64,000 nucleotides of DNA. Origin: Herpetosiphon sp042688385 (GTDB taxonomy: Bacteria; Chloroflexota; Chloroflexia; Chloroflexales; Herpetosiphonaceae). Under the pieces are notes generated by a model. The model saw only the letters and a list, made by a program, of their open reading frames with translations. It was not told the origin of the DNA and ran no database searches. This document shows, in pieces, positions 40,409 to 49,276 of this stretch. The stretch is from positions 124,001 through 188,000 of the forward strand of contig NZ_JBHUPY010000017.1 in NCBI RefSeq assembly GCF_042688385.1. Reading direction: 5' to 3'. Numbering within the stretch: the first letter of the stretch is position 1; each line of letters opens with the position of its first letter. The position numbers and the translations under genes were made by a program.

Positions 40409-41792
40409 ATTGCCAACCTGGTGCTTGCCGCCAGCACTTGCTTGGCCCCAATCCAGCCAGCAATTTGGTGCGCTGAGTTTGCCAATTCTTCAGCCAAGCC
40501 CCAGCCAAATGCTGCAACTTGTCGAACATTTGCGCGCCAGTGCCACAACCCTGCAAGGCCTACCAATTAACAAAATTGTCGCGGCAATTGATCGGGCAGC
40601 AGTGCAATGGCTTGCGCCAGATTATGCGCTACGAATGCAATTACTCAATCAACTGCCCCAAATTAATGGCTACAACCAAGCCATGCTGAGCGTTGTGCTT
40701 GACCGGATGCTGGCCGATTGGCGTGCGCCGCAGCTTTGGCAACGGCTCAATGAGCAATTCGGCGATCCGTTGCTGCTCGATGGCTGGCGACCAAGCGTGG
40801 TTGGCGAAAGTCGCGTGCTTGGGCCACGCCTAACCTGGCATATTTGCGCTGGCAACGTGCCTGGAGTCGCAATTCAAAGCTTAATCGATGCGCTTTTGGT
40901 TAAGTCGCCAAGTTTGCTGAAAGTAGCGCGGGGCGAGCCATTGTGGGCCGCGGCATTCGCCAGCAGCCTAATCGAACAACTCCCAGAGCTTGCTGACAGT
41001 ATCGCGGTGCTTTGGTGGAGCGGCGGCGAGCAAGCGCTCGAAGCACCAATTTTGGCCACAACTGAGGCAATTATTGCCAACGCCAGCGATCAAGCGATTG
41101 CGACGGTGCGGCAGCGCAGCCCAGCTCACATTCGTTGGCTTGATTATGGCTCGCGCTACTCATTTGGCTATCTCAGCCAAAGCATGCTTGCTGCGCCAAA
41201 TTTGGCTGAAATTGCCGCTAATTTGGCGACAGATAGTGTGATGCTTGAGCAACAAGGCTGTGTCTCGCCGCAAGCATTGTTTATTGAAGCGCCGAGCGCT
41301 GCTCAATTAAGCCAACTTGCAACTGAATTGAACCAAGCCTTGGCTACTATGAGCCAGCGTTATCCGGCGAGTAGCGCGATTCTCGCTGCGACGCGGCGGA
41401 GTGCTGATGAATATGAGTGGCAAGCGTTGAGCGGCCAACCAATTCAGCTTTTGAGCCAGCCCGATCAGCCATGGCTGATGGTGGTTGATCAAGGCGAAAA
41501 CTTGCCAACAACGACAGGGCGGCTGATTAAGCTTGTGCCAGTGGCTAATCTTGCTGAGCTTGAGCAGCGATTAAGCCCATTGCGTCAGCATCTGCAAAGT
41601 GCTACGCTGGTATGTAGTTCTGAGCAGCGGGCCGAATTGGCTGAAGCGCTGGCGACAATCGGCGTAGTGCGAATTTGCCATGCTGGGCAACAAGCGTTTC
41701 CGCAGGCAGCGTGGCATCACGATGGGCGCGACCCATTACGCAGTTTAGTCCGCTGGGTCGATGTAGAACGATCAAGCAATCTTCACCTATAA
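40398..41792 (+). CDS. Acyl-CoA reductase, LuxC family
   Basis: A 464-residue aldehyde-dehydrogenase-superfamily protein of the LuxC type, reducing acyl-CoA or acyl-enzyme to an aldehyde with NADPH. Features: WHICAGNVPGVAIQSLIDALLVKSPSLLKVA (nucleotide-binding region), EQQGCVSPQALFIE with the nucleophilic Cys (near residue 290), and the characteristic end HDGRDPLRSLVRWVDVE. It overlaps the preceding gene and lies 35 bases before an acyl-CoA dehydrogenase, so a role in fatty-acyl metabolism (aldehyde, alcohol or wax precursors) is plausible. No luxE-like synthetase is nearby. Confidence 0.88.
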   Translation: MSVELPTWCLPPALAWPQSSQQFGALSLPILQPSPSQMLQLVEHLRASATTLQGLPINKIVAAIDRAAVQWLAPDYALRMQLLNQLPQINGYNQAMLSVVLDRMLADWRAPQLWQRLNEQFGDPLLLDGWRPSVVGESRVLGPRLTWHICAGNVPGVAIQSLIDALLVKSPSLLKVARGEPLWAAAFASSLIEQLPELADSIAVLWWSGGEQALEAPILATTEAIIANASDQAIATVRQRSPAHIRWLDYGSRYSFGYLSQSMLAAPNLAEIAANLATDSVMLEQQGCVSPQALFIEAPSAAQLSQLATELNQALATMSQRYPASSAILAATRRSADEYEWQALSGQPIQLLSQPDQPWLMVVDQGENLPTTTGRLIKLVPVANLAELEQRLSPLRQHLQSATLVCSSEQRAELAEALATIGVVRICHAGQQAFPQAAWHHDGRDPLRSLVRWVDVERSSNLHL

Positions 41793-41827
41793 TTAAGCAG
41801 TAATTCGACACATTTGGAGGAATCAAC

Positions 41828-42967
41828 GTGGATTTCAAGCTCTCGGACGATCAGGAATTTATGCGCAAGGCAGCTCGCGAATTTGCCGAAGGTGAAATTC
41901 GGCCAACAGTTGCCGAGCGTGATGAGCATAAAATTTGGCCGACCGACATTGTGCAGAAGATGGGCAAGTTGGGCTTTATGGGCGTGGCAATCGATGAAGC
42001 CTATGGCGGAGCTGGCCTCGATTACATCTCCTATGCAATTATGATCGAGGAGCTTTCGCGGGTCGATGCCTCGGTTGGGGTCATTGCCTCGGTCAATAAT
42101 TCGCTGGTGTGTGCTGGGATTGAAAAATTTGGCACGGAAGAACAAAAGCGCGACATTCTGACCCCATTGGCCAGCGGCCAACAGCTTGGTGCGTTCTCGC
42201 TCTCGGAGCCTGGCGCTGGCTCGGATGCGGCAGCCCAGAAAACCCGCGCGGTTGAAGATGGCGATCATTATGTGATTACTGGCACCAAAAACTGGGTTAC
42301 CAATGGCTCGAAAGCCAACACCATTTTGTTGATGGCCATGACTGCGCCAGAAAAAGGTGTAAAAGGCATTAGCGCCTTTTTAGTCGATACCAGCGAGCCT
42401 GGGGTTTCGGTGCTCAAGGTTGAAGATAAATTGGGCATTCGTTCAGCACAATCGGCCCAAATGTCCTATGATGAGCTGAGGGTTCCCAAAAGCCGCATGC
42501 TTGGCCAACCAGGCGAAGGCTTCAAAATCGCTATGACCATCTTGAATGGTGGGCGGATTGGGATTGCCTCGCAGGCTTTGGGGATTGCCCAAGGAGCTTA
42601 TGAAGCAGCCTTGGATTATGCCAAAGTCCGCGAGCAATTTGGCCAATCGATTATCAACTTCCAAGCAGTGGGCTTTACCTTGGCCGATATGGCGACGCGA
42701 ATCAAAGCAGCGCGCATGTTGACCTATCATGCTGCGTGGCTCAAAGATCAGGGTGAAAACTACATTGCGGCGGCGGCGATGGCCAAAGTCAATGCCTCGG
42801 AAACTGCCATGTGGACAGCCACCAAAGCCGTGCAAATCTTTGGCTCGAATGGCTACTCGAAAGAATATCCCGTTGAGCGCTACTTCCGCGATGCCAAGAT
42901 TACCGAAATCTACGAAGGCACGAGCGAAATTCAGCGCTTGGTAATTTCGCGTGAGATTGCCAAATAA
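41828..42967 (+). CDS. Acyl-CoA dehydrogenase
   Basis: A 379-residue FAD enzyme catalysing alpha,beta-desaturation of acyl-CoA in beta-oxidation; the length and motifs fit short-chain (butyryl-CoA type) enzymes. Visible are LGAFSLSEPGAGSDAAAQKT, YVITGTKNWVTNGSKA, and the catalytic Glu in ITEIYEGTSEIQRLVISR. The start is GTG 41828, with GGAGG 8 bases upstream. It follows the acyl-CoA reductase operon on the same strand and ends with a hairpin at 42979-43005. Confidence 0.94.
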   Translation: MDFKLSDDQEFMRKAAREFAEGEIRPTVAERDEHKIWPTDIVQKMGKLGFMGVAIDEAYGGAGLDYISYAIMIEELSRVDASVGVIASVNNSLVCAGIEKFGTEEQKRDILTPLASGQQLGAFSLSEPGAGSDAAAQKTRAVEDGDHYVITGTKNWVTNGSKANTILLMAMTAPEKGVKGISAFLVDTSEPGVSVLKVEDKLGIRSAQSAQMSYDELRVPKSRMLGQPGEGFKIAMTILNGGRIGIASQALGIAQGAYEAALDYAKVREQFGQSIINFQAVGFTLADMATRIKAARMLTYHAAWLKDQGENYIAAAAMAKVNASETAMWTATKAVQIFGSNGYSKEYPVERYFRDAKITEIYEGTSEIQRLVISREIAK

Positions 42968-42978
42968 GCTTCTGATGA

Positions 42979-43011
42979 TGAACCAGCATTGCCAATGCTG
43001 GTTCATTATTT
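42979..43011 (+). terminator. Hairpin terminator
   Basis: TGAACCAGCATTG (42979-42991) pairs with CAATGCTGGTTCA (42993-43005), followed by TTATTT. The long stem and partial T run suggest termination after the acyl-CoA dehydrogenase gene. Confidence 0.7.
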
Positions 43012-43079
43012 AACCGATCTTTAACCAGTTGGCTAGGTGATCTGATTGCAAAGCTGTGATGAACAGTTGATCGATCGTG

Positions 43080-43085
43080 TATAAT
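43080..43085 (+). promoter_or_regulatory. Likely -10 box of the Tad operon
   Basis: A consensus TATAAT lies 76 bases before cpaB. No good -35 is seen at 17 bases (TGATGA at 43057), so the promoter is moderate or needs an activator. It is the only consensus -10 in the spacer before the operon. Confidence 0.5.
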
Positions 43086-43161
43086 AGCCGCGAACCTCAC
43101 CATAAAACGGGGGCACGCTTGCCTCACGAGCTCCCAATATTGTTTCGGAGGACGTATTTTT

Positions 43162-44244
43162 ATGCGCCAAAACTCAGCTCTGGGCATGATTATTGCCGTC
43201 GTTGTTTTGATAGCAGTGCTTGCTGGTGGTTATGTGTATTTCAGCAAGGAGCGGGCCAACCAACCAGGTGATCCTTCATTAGTCGAGCCAACCGCTTTGC
43301 CTATTCCCAACGTTAGGGTTTTAGAAGCGGCGACGGATATTGACGCTAACAAGTTAATTGGCAGCGATCTTGAGCAATATTTTAATGTTGTTGAAGTTCA
43401 GCCCACCGAAGTTACCCCCGATGATGTGCTTGAAGCAGAATTTTTCAGCGCAGTTCAAGGCAAAGTAACGACCTCCAGCATTCTTGGTGGCGAGCGGATC
43501 AAAAAATCGGCCTTCCGTAATGCAGGGATTGCCGAAAAATTGCCAACCCCAGAGCCAGGTGCTGAATCGCCCAAAGCCTATAACTTATTTGTGAGCGATA
43601 TTGGTGGGATTGTTGCTGAAGGCAACAGCATTGATATTGTTGGCAGCTATAGCCTTGAGCAACCCTACTTGCGCTTCGGGGCAGCGGCCGATGGGGTTGT
43701 CACCCTCGTTGATGAAAAATATCTCGACATCAGCACCCATGTGCTTGCTCAAAACGTCCGAGTATTAAAAGTTGTTGCCCCGCCACTGGTTTCGCCTGAT
43801 GGCCAACCAACTGGTGCGGCCCCACCCGCGGCCCAACCAACAATTGAGGTTGTGGTTGATGGTGCTCCGGTTCAGCCACAACCAACCCCAGAACCGGTCT
43901 TCAACCAAGGCTCACAATGGCAAATTGTGGTTGCTTTAACCTCGCAACAAGTTGAGATTTTGGAATATACAAAAGCCAAAACTGGTAGTACACTAAATGT
44001 AGTCGTGCGGCGCGCTGATGATCAAGATGATCAAATTGTAACAACTGGGGTAACGATGGACCTGTTGATGCGCTTATATGGTGTACCACAAGTCTATGCA
44101 CAACCAAACATGATTGTGAAACTGTTGGATGCTCCTTCACCACCACAGCCACCACAACAACCACCAGTTGTCATTCCATTCCCATTGCCCAACGCACCAC
44201 AACAACAACCATTGCCAACAGCAGTGCCAACTCAAACGCCTTAA
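43162..44244 (+). CDS. cpaB: Flp pilus assembly protein CpaB (SAF domain)
   Basis: A 360-residue protein with an N-terminal membrane anchor (MIIAVVVLIAVLAGGYVYFS), a SAF-type domain near 45-130 (VLEAATDIDANKLIGSDLEQYF...GGERIKKSAF) and a RcpC/CpaB-like region containing YNLFVSDIGGIVAEGNSIDIVGSY and WQIVVALTSQQVEILEYTKAKTGSTLNVVVR. Residues from about 220 are interrupted by a Pro/Gln-rich linker, and the tail is Pro-rich. CpaB is an envelope component of the tight-adherence pilus machine. It is the first gene of the operon cpaB-cpaE-cpaF-tadB-tadC. Confidence 0.85.
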   Translation: MRQNSALGMIIAVVVLIAVLAGGYVYFSKERANQPGDPSLVEPTALPIPNVRVLEAATDIDANKLIGSDLEQYFNVVEVQPTEVTPDDVLEAEFFSAVQGKVTTSSILGGERIKKSAFRNAGIAEKLPTPEPGAESPKAYNLFVSDIGGIVAEGNSIDIVGSYSLEQPYLRFGAAADGVVTLVDEKYLDISTHVLAQNVRVLKVVAPPLVSPDGQPTGAAPPAAQPTIEVVVDGAPVQPQPTPEPVFNQGSQWQIVVALTSQQVEILEYTKAKTGSTLNVVVRRADDQDDQIVTTGVTMDLLMRLYGVPQVYAQPNMIVKLLDAPSPPQPPQQPPVVIPFPLPNAPQQQPLPTAVPTQTP

Positions 44245-44263
44245 TACAACCAAGGAGAATTGC

Positions 44264-45517
44264 ATGGCTGAGTCCGATAAAATTCGCGTACTAATTGTTG
44301 ACGATATTGCAGATACTCGTGATAACCTCGAAAAATTATTGTTTTTTGAGAAGGATATGCAAGTTGTTGGCAAAGCGGCAACAGGGCGCGAGGCCGTGAC
44401 GCAGGCCAAGCAAATTCAACCCGATGTTGTCTTGATGGACATTAACATGCCCGATATGGATGGCATTGCAGCAACTGAGGCCATCATGGCGCAGGTGCCC
44501 AACACGCAAGTTATTATGATGAGCGTGCAAGGCGAAACCGATTACCTGCGCCGTGCAATGTTGGCTGGGGCTCGTCAGTTTCTTACCAAGCCTGTTGGCG
44601 GCGATGAACTTGCCGGTAGCATCCGTGAAGTGTATCGTTTACAACAAACCCAACGTCGTTTTGTCGTTGCGGCGCAACAGGTCGAAGAATCTGATCAATC
44701 AACCGGCCAAATTATTGCTGTCTATAGCCCCAAAGGTGGCACCGGCAAGAGTGCAATCGCTGCCAACTTAGCGGTTGCGCTCAAGCTGTTGCCTGGTAAC
44801 CGTAAAATTTGTTTGGTTGACGCAAGTTTGCTGTTTGGCGATATTGCGGTGATGTTCAACATCAATAGCAACAAAACGATCAACGATCTCACCTCACGGA
44901 TTGATGATCTTGATAAAGATTTGATGAATGATGTTATGACCACTCACGCTTCGCAAATTAAGATTCTGTTGGCTCCTGCCAACCCACAAATGGGCGAGTT
45001 GGTGACCGCTGATCATGTGCGAACCGTGCTTGAGGCCTTGCGCCGCGAATACGATTATGTGGTCGTCGACACTCAATCCTCATTTCAAGACCAAACTATG
45101 GCGGTGCTTGATGCAGCCCATCGGATTGTCTTGCTGATGACGATGGAACTCTCGTCGATTAAGAATATTCGCCAGTTTCTAGAAGTTGCCGAGTTGCTTG
45201 GCTACAACGACGAAAAACTGGTTTTGGTCTTGAACAAAGCCGACGCTAAATTTGGCATTCGGGTTGATCAAGTCGAGGCCAATATTCAACATAAGGTTGC
45301 GGCCCAAATTGGCAATGCACCCTTTGAAATGGTCAACGCAATTAACCGCGGCGTACCATTAATTATCGATCAGCCACGCCATCAGATTTCAATTGATGTT
45401 GCCAACCTAGCCTATCTGATCTCAGGCACAACCCGCACAAGTCGCGAAGGTGCCCGTCCACAGCAACCGAAAAAAGAAGAACCCAAGGGTCTCTTCGCTC
45501 GATTAACCAAACGTTAG
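44264..45517 (+). CDS. cpaE: CpaE-like protein: receiver domain fused to MinD/ParA-type ATPase
   Basis: A 417-residue protein with an N-terminal response-regulator receiver (about 1-125) whose key residues are intact: RVLIVDD, VLMDINMPDMDG (phospho-acceptor Asp), MMSVQ and FLTKPVG. The C-terminal ATPase has a deviant Walker A, YSPKGGTGKSAIAANLA, then LVDASLLFGDIAV and VVVDTQSSF. CpaE/TadZ proteins localise the pilus machine at the membrane or pole. The intact Asp suggests phosphorylation control, unlike many TadZ proteins with degenerate receivers. AAGGAG 6 bases before ATG 44264 fixes the start; a longer frame into cpaB is rejected. Confidence 0.9.
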   Translation: MAESDKIRVLIVDDIADTRDNLEKLLFFEKDMQVVGKAATGREAVTQAKQIQPDVVLMDINMPDMDGIAATEAIMAQVPNTQVIMMSVQGETDYLRRAMLAGARQFLTKPVGGDELAGSIREVYRLQQTQRRFVVAAQQVEESDQSTGQIIAVYSPKGGTGKSAIAANLAVALKLLPGNRKICLVDASLLFGDIAVMFNINSNKTINDLTSRIDDLDKDLMNDVMTTHASQIKILLAPANPQMGELVTADHVRTVLEALRREYDYVVVDTQSSFQDQTMAVLDAAHRIVLLMTMELSSIKNIRQFLEVAELLGYNDEKLVLVLNKADAKFGIRVDQVEANIQHKVAAQIGNAPFEMVNAINRGVPLIIDQPRHQISIDVANLAYLISGTTRTSREGARPQQPKKEEPKGLFARLTKR

Positions 45518-45535
45518 ACGCATGGAGGGTGGCTT

Positions 45536-46939
45536 ATGTCGCTCCTAAAGCGTATTGCAGGAAATACGTCCCCATCCTCGGCTTCCGAACCTACAGCAGC
45601 AGCACAACCAAGTGCTGCTGCCACACGCCCTGATGGAGCTATTCCGCGCTCTGCTGCAGTTTCTTCTCACGATCGTCTGCTTGACGTTCGCCATCGAGTC
45701 CAGCGCCGCTTGACCGAAGAAGTTCGTGATGTCAACAGCACGAATGAAACCAAAATCCGCCAAACAGTCGAAGATCTCTTGAGCACCGTTCTCGATAGTG
45801 AAAATATCGTGCTCAGTCGGGTTGAACGCCTCCAATTAGTCGAATCGCTGATGTCAGATATCGTTGGGTTGGGGCCGCTCGATTCACTGCTCAAGGACGA
45901 TAGTATCTCGGAAATTATGGTCAACGGGCCAAATAAGATTTACATCGAACAACGCGGCAAGTTGACACTTTCGGGCACAACCTTCATCGATGATGAACAT
46001 GCGATGCGGGTCTTGTATCGGATTGTTGCGCCGCTTGGTCGGCGGGTCGACGAAAGCTCGCCCATGGTCGATGCTCGGCTCAAAGATGGCTCGCGGGTTA
46101 ACGCCGTTATTCGGCCAATTTCCTTGATTGGGCCGGTTATTACCATTCGTAAATTCTCCAAAAAACCGCTTGGGCCTGACGACCTTGTGCGGTTTGGTGC
46201 GATTAGCCGTGAGATGATGGATTTTCTTTCGGCAAGCGTGCGCGCTCGGATTAACGTCGTGGTCTCTGGCGGTACTGGTTCGGGCAAAACAACCTTGTTA
46301 AATGTGCTTTCTTCGTTTATCCCTGAAGACGAGCGCTTGATTACGGTTGAAAACGCTGCCGAATTGCAACTTCAGCAAGATCATGTTATCTCGCTCGAAT
46401 CGCGCACTGCCAATATTGAAGGCAAGGGCGAAATCTCAATCAACGATTTGATTATCAACTGCTTGCGGATGCGGCCTGAGCGGATTATCGTCGGCGAATG
46501 TCGTGGCGGTGAGACCTTGGCAATGTTGCAAGCCATGAACACTGGCCACGAAGGTTCCATGACCACCTTGCACGCCAATACGCCCCGTGACGCGATTGCA
46601 CGGATCGAAACCATGTGTTTGATGTCGGGGATGGACTTGCCACTGAAAGCTATTCGCGAACAGGTTGCTTCGGCGATTGAGTTGATTGTGCAACAAGCGC
46701 GGCTTAAAGATGGCTCGCGGCGGGTTATGGCCATTTCGGAAGTAACCGGCATGGAAGGCGATCTGGTGGTGTTGCAAGATATTTTTGTTTTTGAGCAAAC
46801 CGGTCTCGATGAACGTGGTAAGATTGTAGGGTCGTTGCGGCCAACTGGCGTTCGACCACGCTTCCTTGATCGCTTTGAAGCCTTGAATATTTACCTACCA
46901 CCCAACGTCTTTGGCAATAGTTCAGAGCGCTTTTACTAA
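45536..46939 (+). CDS. cpaF: Tad secretion ATPase CpaF/TadA
   Basis: A 467-residue type II/IV secretion-type ATPase powering Flp pilus extension. After a Ser/Ala-rich N-terminus it has LGPLDSLLKDDSISEIMVNGP, RRVDESSPMVDARLKDGSRV, Walker A VVSGGTGSGKTTLLN, the Asp box with ITVENAAELQLQ, Walker B MRPERIIVGECRGGE, and His box STLHAN-like TTLHANTPRDA. Length and order are as in CpaF. GGAGGGT 7 bases before the ATG supports the start. It is followed by the two membrane platform genes. Confidence 0.95.
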   Translation: MSLLKRIAGNTSPSSASEPTAAAQPSAAATRPDGAIPRSAAVSSHDRLLDVRHRVQRRLTEEVRDVNSTNETKIRQTVEDLLSTVLDSENIVLSRVERLQLVESLMSDIVGLGPLDSLLKDDSISEIMVNGPNKIYIEQRGKLTLSGTTFIDDEHAMRVLYRIVAPLGRRVDESSPMVDARLKDGSRVNAVIRPISLIGPVITIRKFSKKPLGPDDLVRFGAISREMMDFLSASVRARINVVVSGGTGSGKTTLLNVLSSFIPEDERLITVENAAELQLQQDHVISLESRTANIEGKGEISINDLIINCLRMRPERIIVGECRGGETLAMLQAMNTGHEGSMTTLHANTPRDAIARIETMCLMSGMDLPLKAIREQVASAIELIVQQARLKDGSRRVMAISEVTGMEGDLVVLQDIFVFEQTGLDERGKIVGSLRPTGVRPRFLDRFEALNIYLPPNVFGNSSERFY

Positions 46940-46971
46940 CCGGCATTACTCGCTAGAAAGGAACTAGGGCC

Positions 46972-47961
46972 ATGGAAAATTTACCACCATGGAGCATTCC
47001 CGCCCTAATTGCGATAGTCCTCTTTGTGGCTGGGGCCGTTATCTATCGCAAACTCAGGGAAACCAAAGCCAATTCTGTTGATGGCCGGCTCGCAACCTTT
47101 GCCGAGCGCAGCCGCAACCAAAACGATACCAATGAACGCGGCATGAGTGCTTTGGCAAGCAGAGTTGATTCGATGGTCAACCGCGGCCAAAAAGGCTCCG
47201 ATTTGGCCCGCGATTTAGCTCAAGCCGACCTTAAACTAACCGTGACCGAATTCATTATGATGAAATTCGCCTCGGTAATTTTATTTGCGTTGTTTGGGGT
47301 GTTCCTTGGCCGCGCCAACTTCTTGGCCGTTGTGGCATGTGGGGTAGTTGGGGCAATTATCGGCTTTATCGTCCCCGATAAAGTTGTGAGCTTTAAGCAG
47401 GCTTCACGGCTCAAAGCCTTTAATAATCAATTAGGTGATACGGTTGGTTTGCTGGCCAACTCGCTGCGCTCTGGCTATAGTCTGCTCCAGTCAATGGATT
47501 TGGTCTCGCGTGAAGCACCACCACCAATCTCAGTTGAGTTTCGACGGGTGGTTCAAGAGGTCGGTTTAGGCCTTTCGCTTGAGGATGGCATGAATAACCT
47601 CTTGCGTCGGGTTCCCAGCGAAGACCTTGATTTGATGGTTTCGGCAATTAATATTCAAGCTGAAGTTGGGGGCAACTTGGCTGAGATCCTCGATACGATT
47701 GCCCACACAATTCGTGAACGAGTCCGGATCAAAGGCCAAATTCGGGTGCTTACCTCACAGGCTCGCTATTCAGGCTATGTGGTTACGTTGTTGCCAATTT
47801 CGATTGCAATTATTATTACCATGCTCAACCCTGATTATATGGCCCCATTGATGACAATTGGGATGCCACCCGATGCATGGTGTTGTATGCCCGTCTGTAG
47901 TGCAATGATGATGATTGCAGGCTTCTTTGCAATCAAAAGCATTGTTAATATTGAAGTCTAA
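46972..47961 (+). CDS. tadB: Tad pilus inner-membrane platform protein TadB
   Basis: A 329-residue protein of the T2SSF/TadB family. It has an N-terminal helix (IPALIAIVLFVAGAVIY), a pair of helices near 95-135, the GspF-type domain (about 150-290) with NQLGDTVGLLANSLRSGYSLLQSMDLV and SAINIQAEVGGNLAEILDTIA, and two C-terminal helices. With TadC it forms the pilus platform in the membrane, turned by CpaF. The spacing to cpaF is 32 bases, to tadC 14 bases. Confidence 0.92.
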   Translation: MENLPPWSIPALIAIVLFVAGAVIYRKLRETKANSVDGRLATFAERSRNQNDTNERGMSALASRVDSMVNRGQKGSDLARDLAQADLKLTVTEFIMMKFASVILFALFGVFLGRANFLAVVACGVVGAIIGFIVPDKVVSFKQASRLKAFNNQLGDTVGLLANSLRSGYSLLQSMDLVSREAPPPISVEFRRVVQEVGLGLSLEDGMNNLLRRVPSEDLDLMVSAINIQAEVGGNLAEILDTIAHTIRERVRIKGQIRVLTSQARYSGYVVTLLPISIAIIITMLNPDYMAPLMTIGMPPDAWCCMPVCSAMMMIAGFFAIKSIVNIEV

Positions 47962-47975
47962 AGCGGGAGCTTGCT

Positions 47976-48881
47976 ATGGCCTTACTTATTGGCTTAGTTA
48001 TTCTGGTCATTGTCTTTGCAGTTGGGTTTATGGTGCTCAACCAGCGCCGCCAAACTGATACTGTCTCAAGCCGACTTGCTCAATTTACTGAACGCTCCAT
48101 GAATCTTGAAGATCTGGAGTTGCAATTGCCCTTTATGCAACGGATTGTCACGCCAATACTGAACAGTGTTTTTGTGAAGCTTGGCCAATCTGGCAAGGGT
48201 AACGATAAGCTGCGAACAAACTTAATGCTCGCAGGCAACCCTGGCAATCTGACCCCAGCAATGTTTACCGGGATGCGGATTTTTCTAGCTCTCGCCTTGT
48301 TTGGGATTATCTTCTTGGTCTGTATGTTGGCCAAGGCTGATACGCTCAGCACACTTCAATGGTCGGGAATCGGCGGCGCATTAGGCTTTTTGCTGCCAGC
48401 CTCATGGCTTGGTCGCCAAATCAAAAAGCGCCAAAAAACTATTCTCAAAGCCTTGCCCGATGCGCTCGATTTGCTTTCAATTAGCGTTACCGCTGGTTTG
48501 GGCTTCGATGCTGCACTTCAGCGGGTGGCTGAAAAATGGGATAATGAGCTGTGTCGCGAATTCCGCCGCGCGCTTTCTGACATTCGCTTAGGCACCCAAC
48601 GCCACGAAGCCTTCCGCGCCATGACGGTTCGGACGGGGGTTGATGACTTGACCTCGTTTGTTTCGGCGGTGATTCAAGCAGACCAACTTGGGGTGAGCAT
48701 GGGTAAAATGCTCAAAATTCAATCCGACCAATTGCGCTTGCGCCGTCGCCAACGCGCCGAAGAAGAAGCTCAAAAAGCACCAATTAAAATGCTCTTTCCA
48801 TTGGTGTTCTTGATCTTTCCTTCGATGTTTGTGGTTATCTTGGGGCCAGCAGTGCCACGCTTGCTTGGTGGTGGTCTCTAG
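47976..48881 (+). CDS. tadC: Tad pilus inner-membrane platform protein TadC
   Basis: A 301-residue T2SSF/TadC protein. An N-terminal helix (LLIGLVILVIVFAVGFMVL), central helices (about 105-150), the GspF domain with LPDALDLLSISVTAGLGFDAALQRVAE and FVSAVIQADQLGVSMGKMLKIQSDQLR, and a last helix MLFPLVFLIFPSMFVVILGPA. The stop codon TAG shares its last base with the GTG start of the DUF192 gene. Partner of TadB; the order B-C after cpaF is standard in tad loci. Confidence 0.92.
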   Translation: MALLIGLVILVIVFAVGFMVLNQRRQTDTVSSRLAQFTERSMNLEDLELQLPFMQRIVTPILNSVFVKLGQSGKGNDKLRTNLMLAGNPGNLTPAMFTGMRIFLALALFGIIFLVCMLAKADTLSTLQWSGIGGALGFLLPASWLGRQIKKRQKTILKALPDALDLLSISVTAGLGFDAALQRVAEKWDNELCREFRRALSDIRLGTQRHEAFRAMTVRTGVDDLTSFVSAVIQADQLGVSMGKMLKIQSDQLRLRRRQRAEEEAQKAPIKMLFPLVFLIFPSMFVVILGPAVPRLLGGGL

Positions 48882-49243
48882 TGTCGCAACACGCCATTCG
48901 CAATCTAACGCGCAATAGCAACTTGGTGGAATACGCTGAGTTTGCGAATAGCTTTTTGAGCCGTGGCATGGGCTTGATGGGGCGCAAGAATTTGCCAGCC
49001 AACACTGGCTTAATTCTGTATCCCAACAACAATATTCATATGTTCTTTATGCGCTTTGCCATCGATGTGATTTTTGTTGATCGCCAACATCAGGTGGTTG
49101 GACTGCGCGAGAACTTCAAGCCTTGGCGACCATTTGCTGGCGCTGCCAAAGCCCGCTATACCCTCGAATTGCCAGTTGGGGTTATTCAACAATCGCAGAC
49201 CCAACTTGGCGATCAATTAGCAGTTATTCCTGCTATTTTCTAG
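48881..49243 (+). CDS. DUF192 family protein
   Basis: A 120-residue protein of the DUF192 family of unknown function: SRGMGLMGRKNLPANTGLIL, then NIHMFFMRFAIDVIFVDRQHQVV and YTLELPVGVI are its signature blocks. No signal peptide is present here. The GTG start at 48881 shares its G with the tadC stop, so it is translated with the Tad genes. DUF192 genes are often found at the end of tad loci, but no role is established. A terminator follows at 49247-49276. Confidence 0.85.
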   Translation: MSQHAIRNLTRNSNLVEYAEFANSFLSRGMGLMGRKNLPANTGLILYPNNNIHMFFMRFAIDVIFVDRQHQVVGLRENFKPWRPFAGAAKARYTLELPVGVIQQSQTQLGDQLAVIPAIF

Positions 49244-49246
49244 CGC

Positions 49247-49276
49247 ATAGCCCTAGCAATAGCATGCTAGGGCTAT
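49247..49276. terminator. Bidirectional terminator after the Tad operon
   Basis: ATAGCCCTAGCA (49247-49258) pairs with TGCTAGGGCTAT (49265-49276), 12 bases with a 6-base loop. It overlaps the stop codon of the convergent exopolyphosphatase gene. There is no clear T run, so strength is uncertain. Confidence 0.65.

Noticed and set aside
44129..44263. Longer form of CpaE starting inside cpaB
   Set aside because: The extra His/Asn-rich stretch is a frame shadow of the Pro/Gln tail of CpaB; AAGGAG fixes the ATG at 44264.
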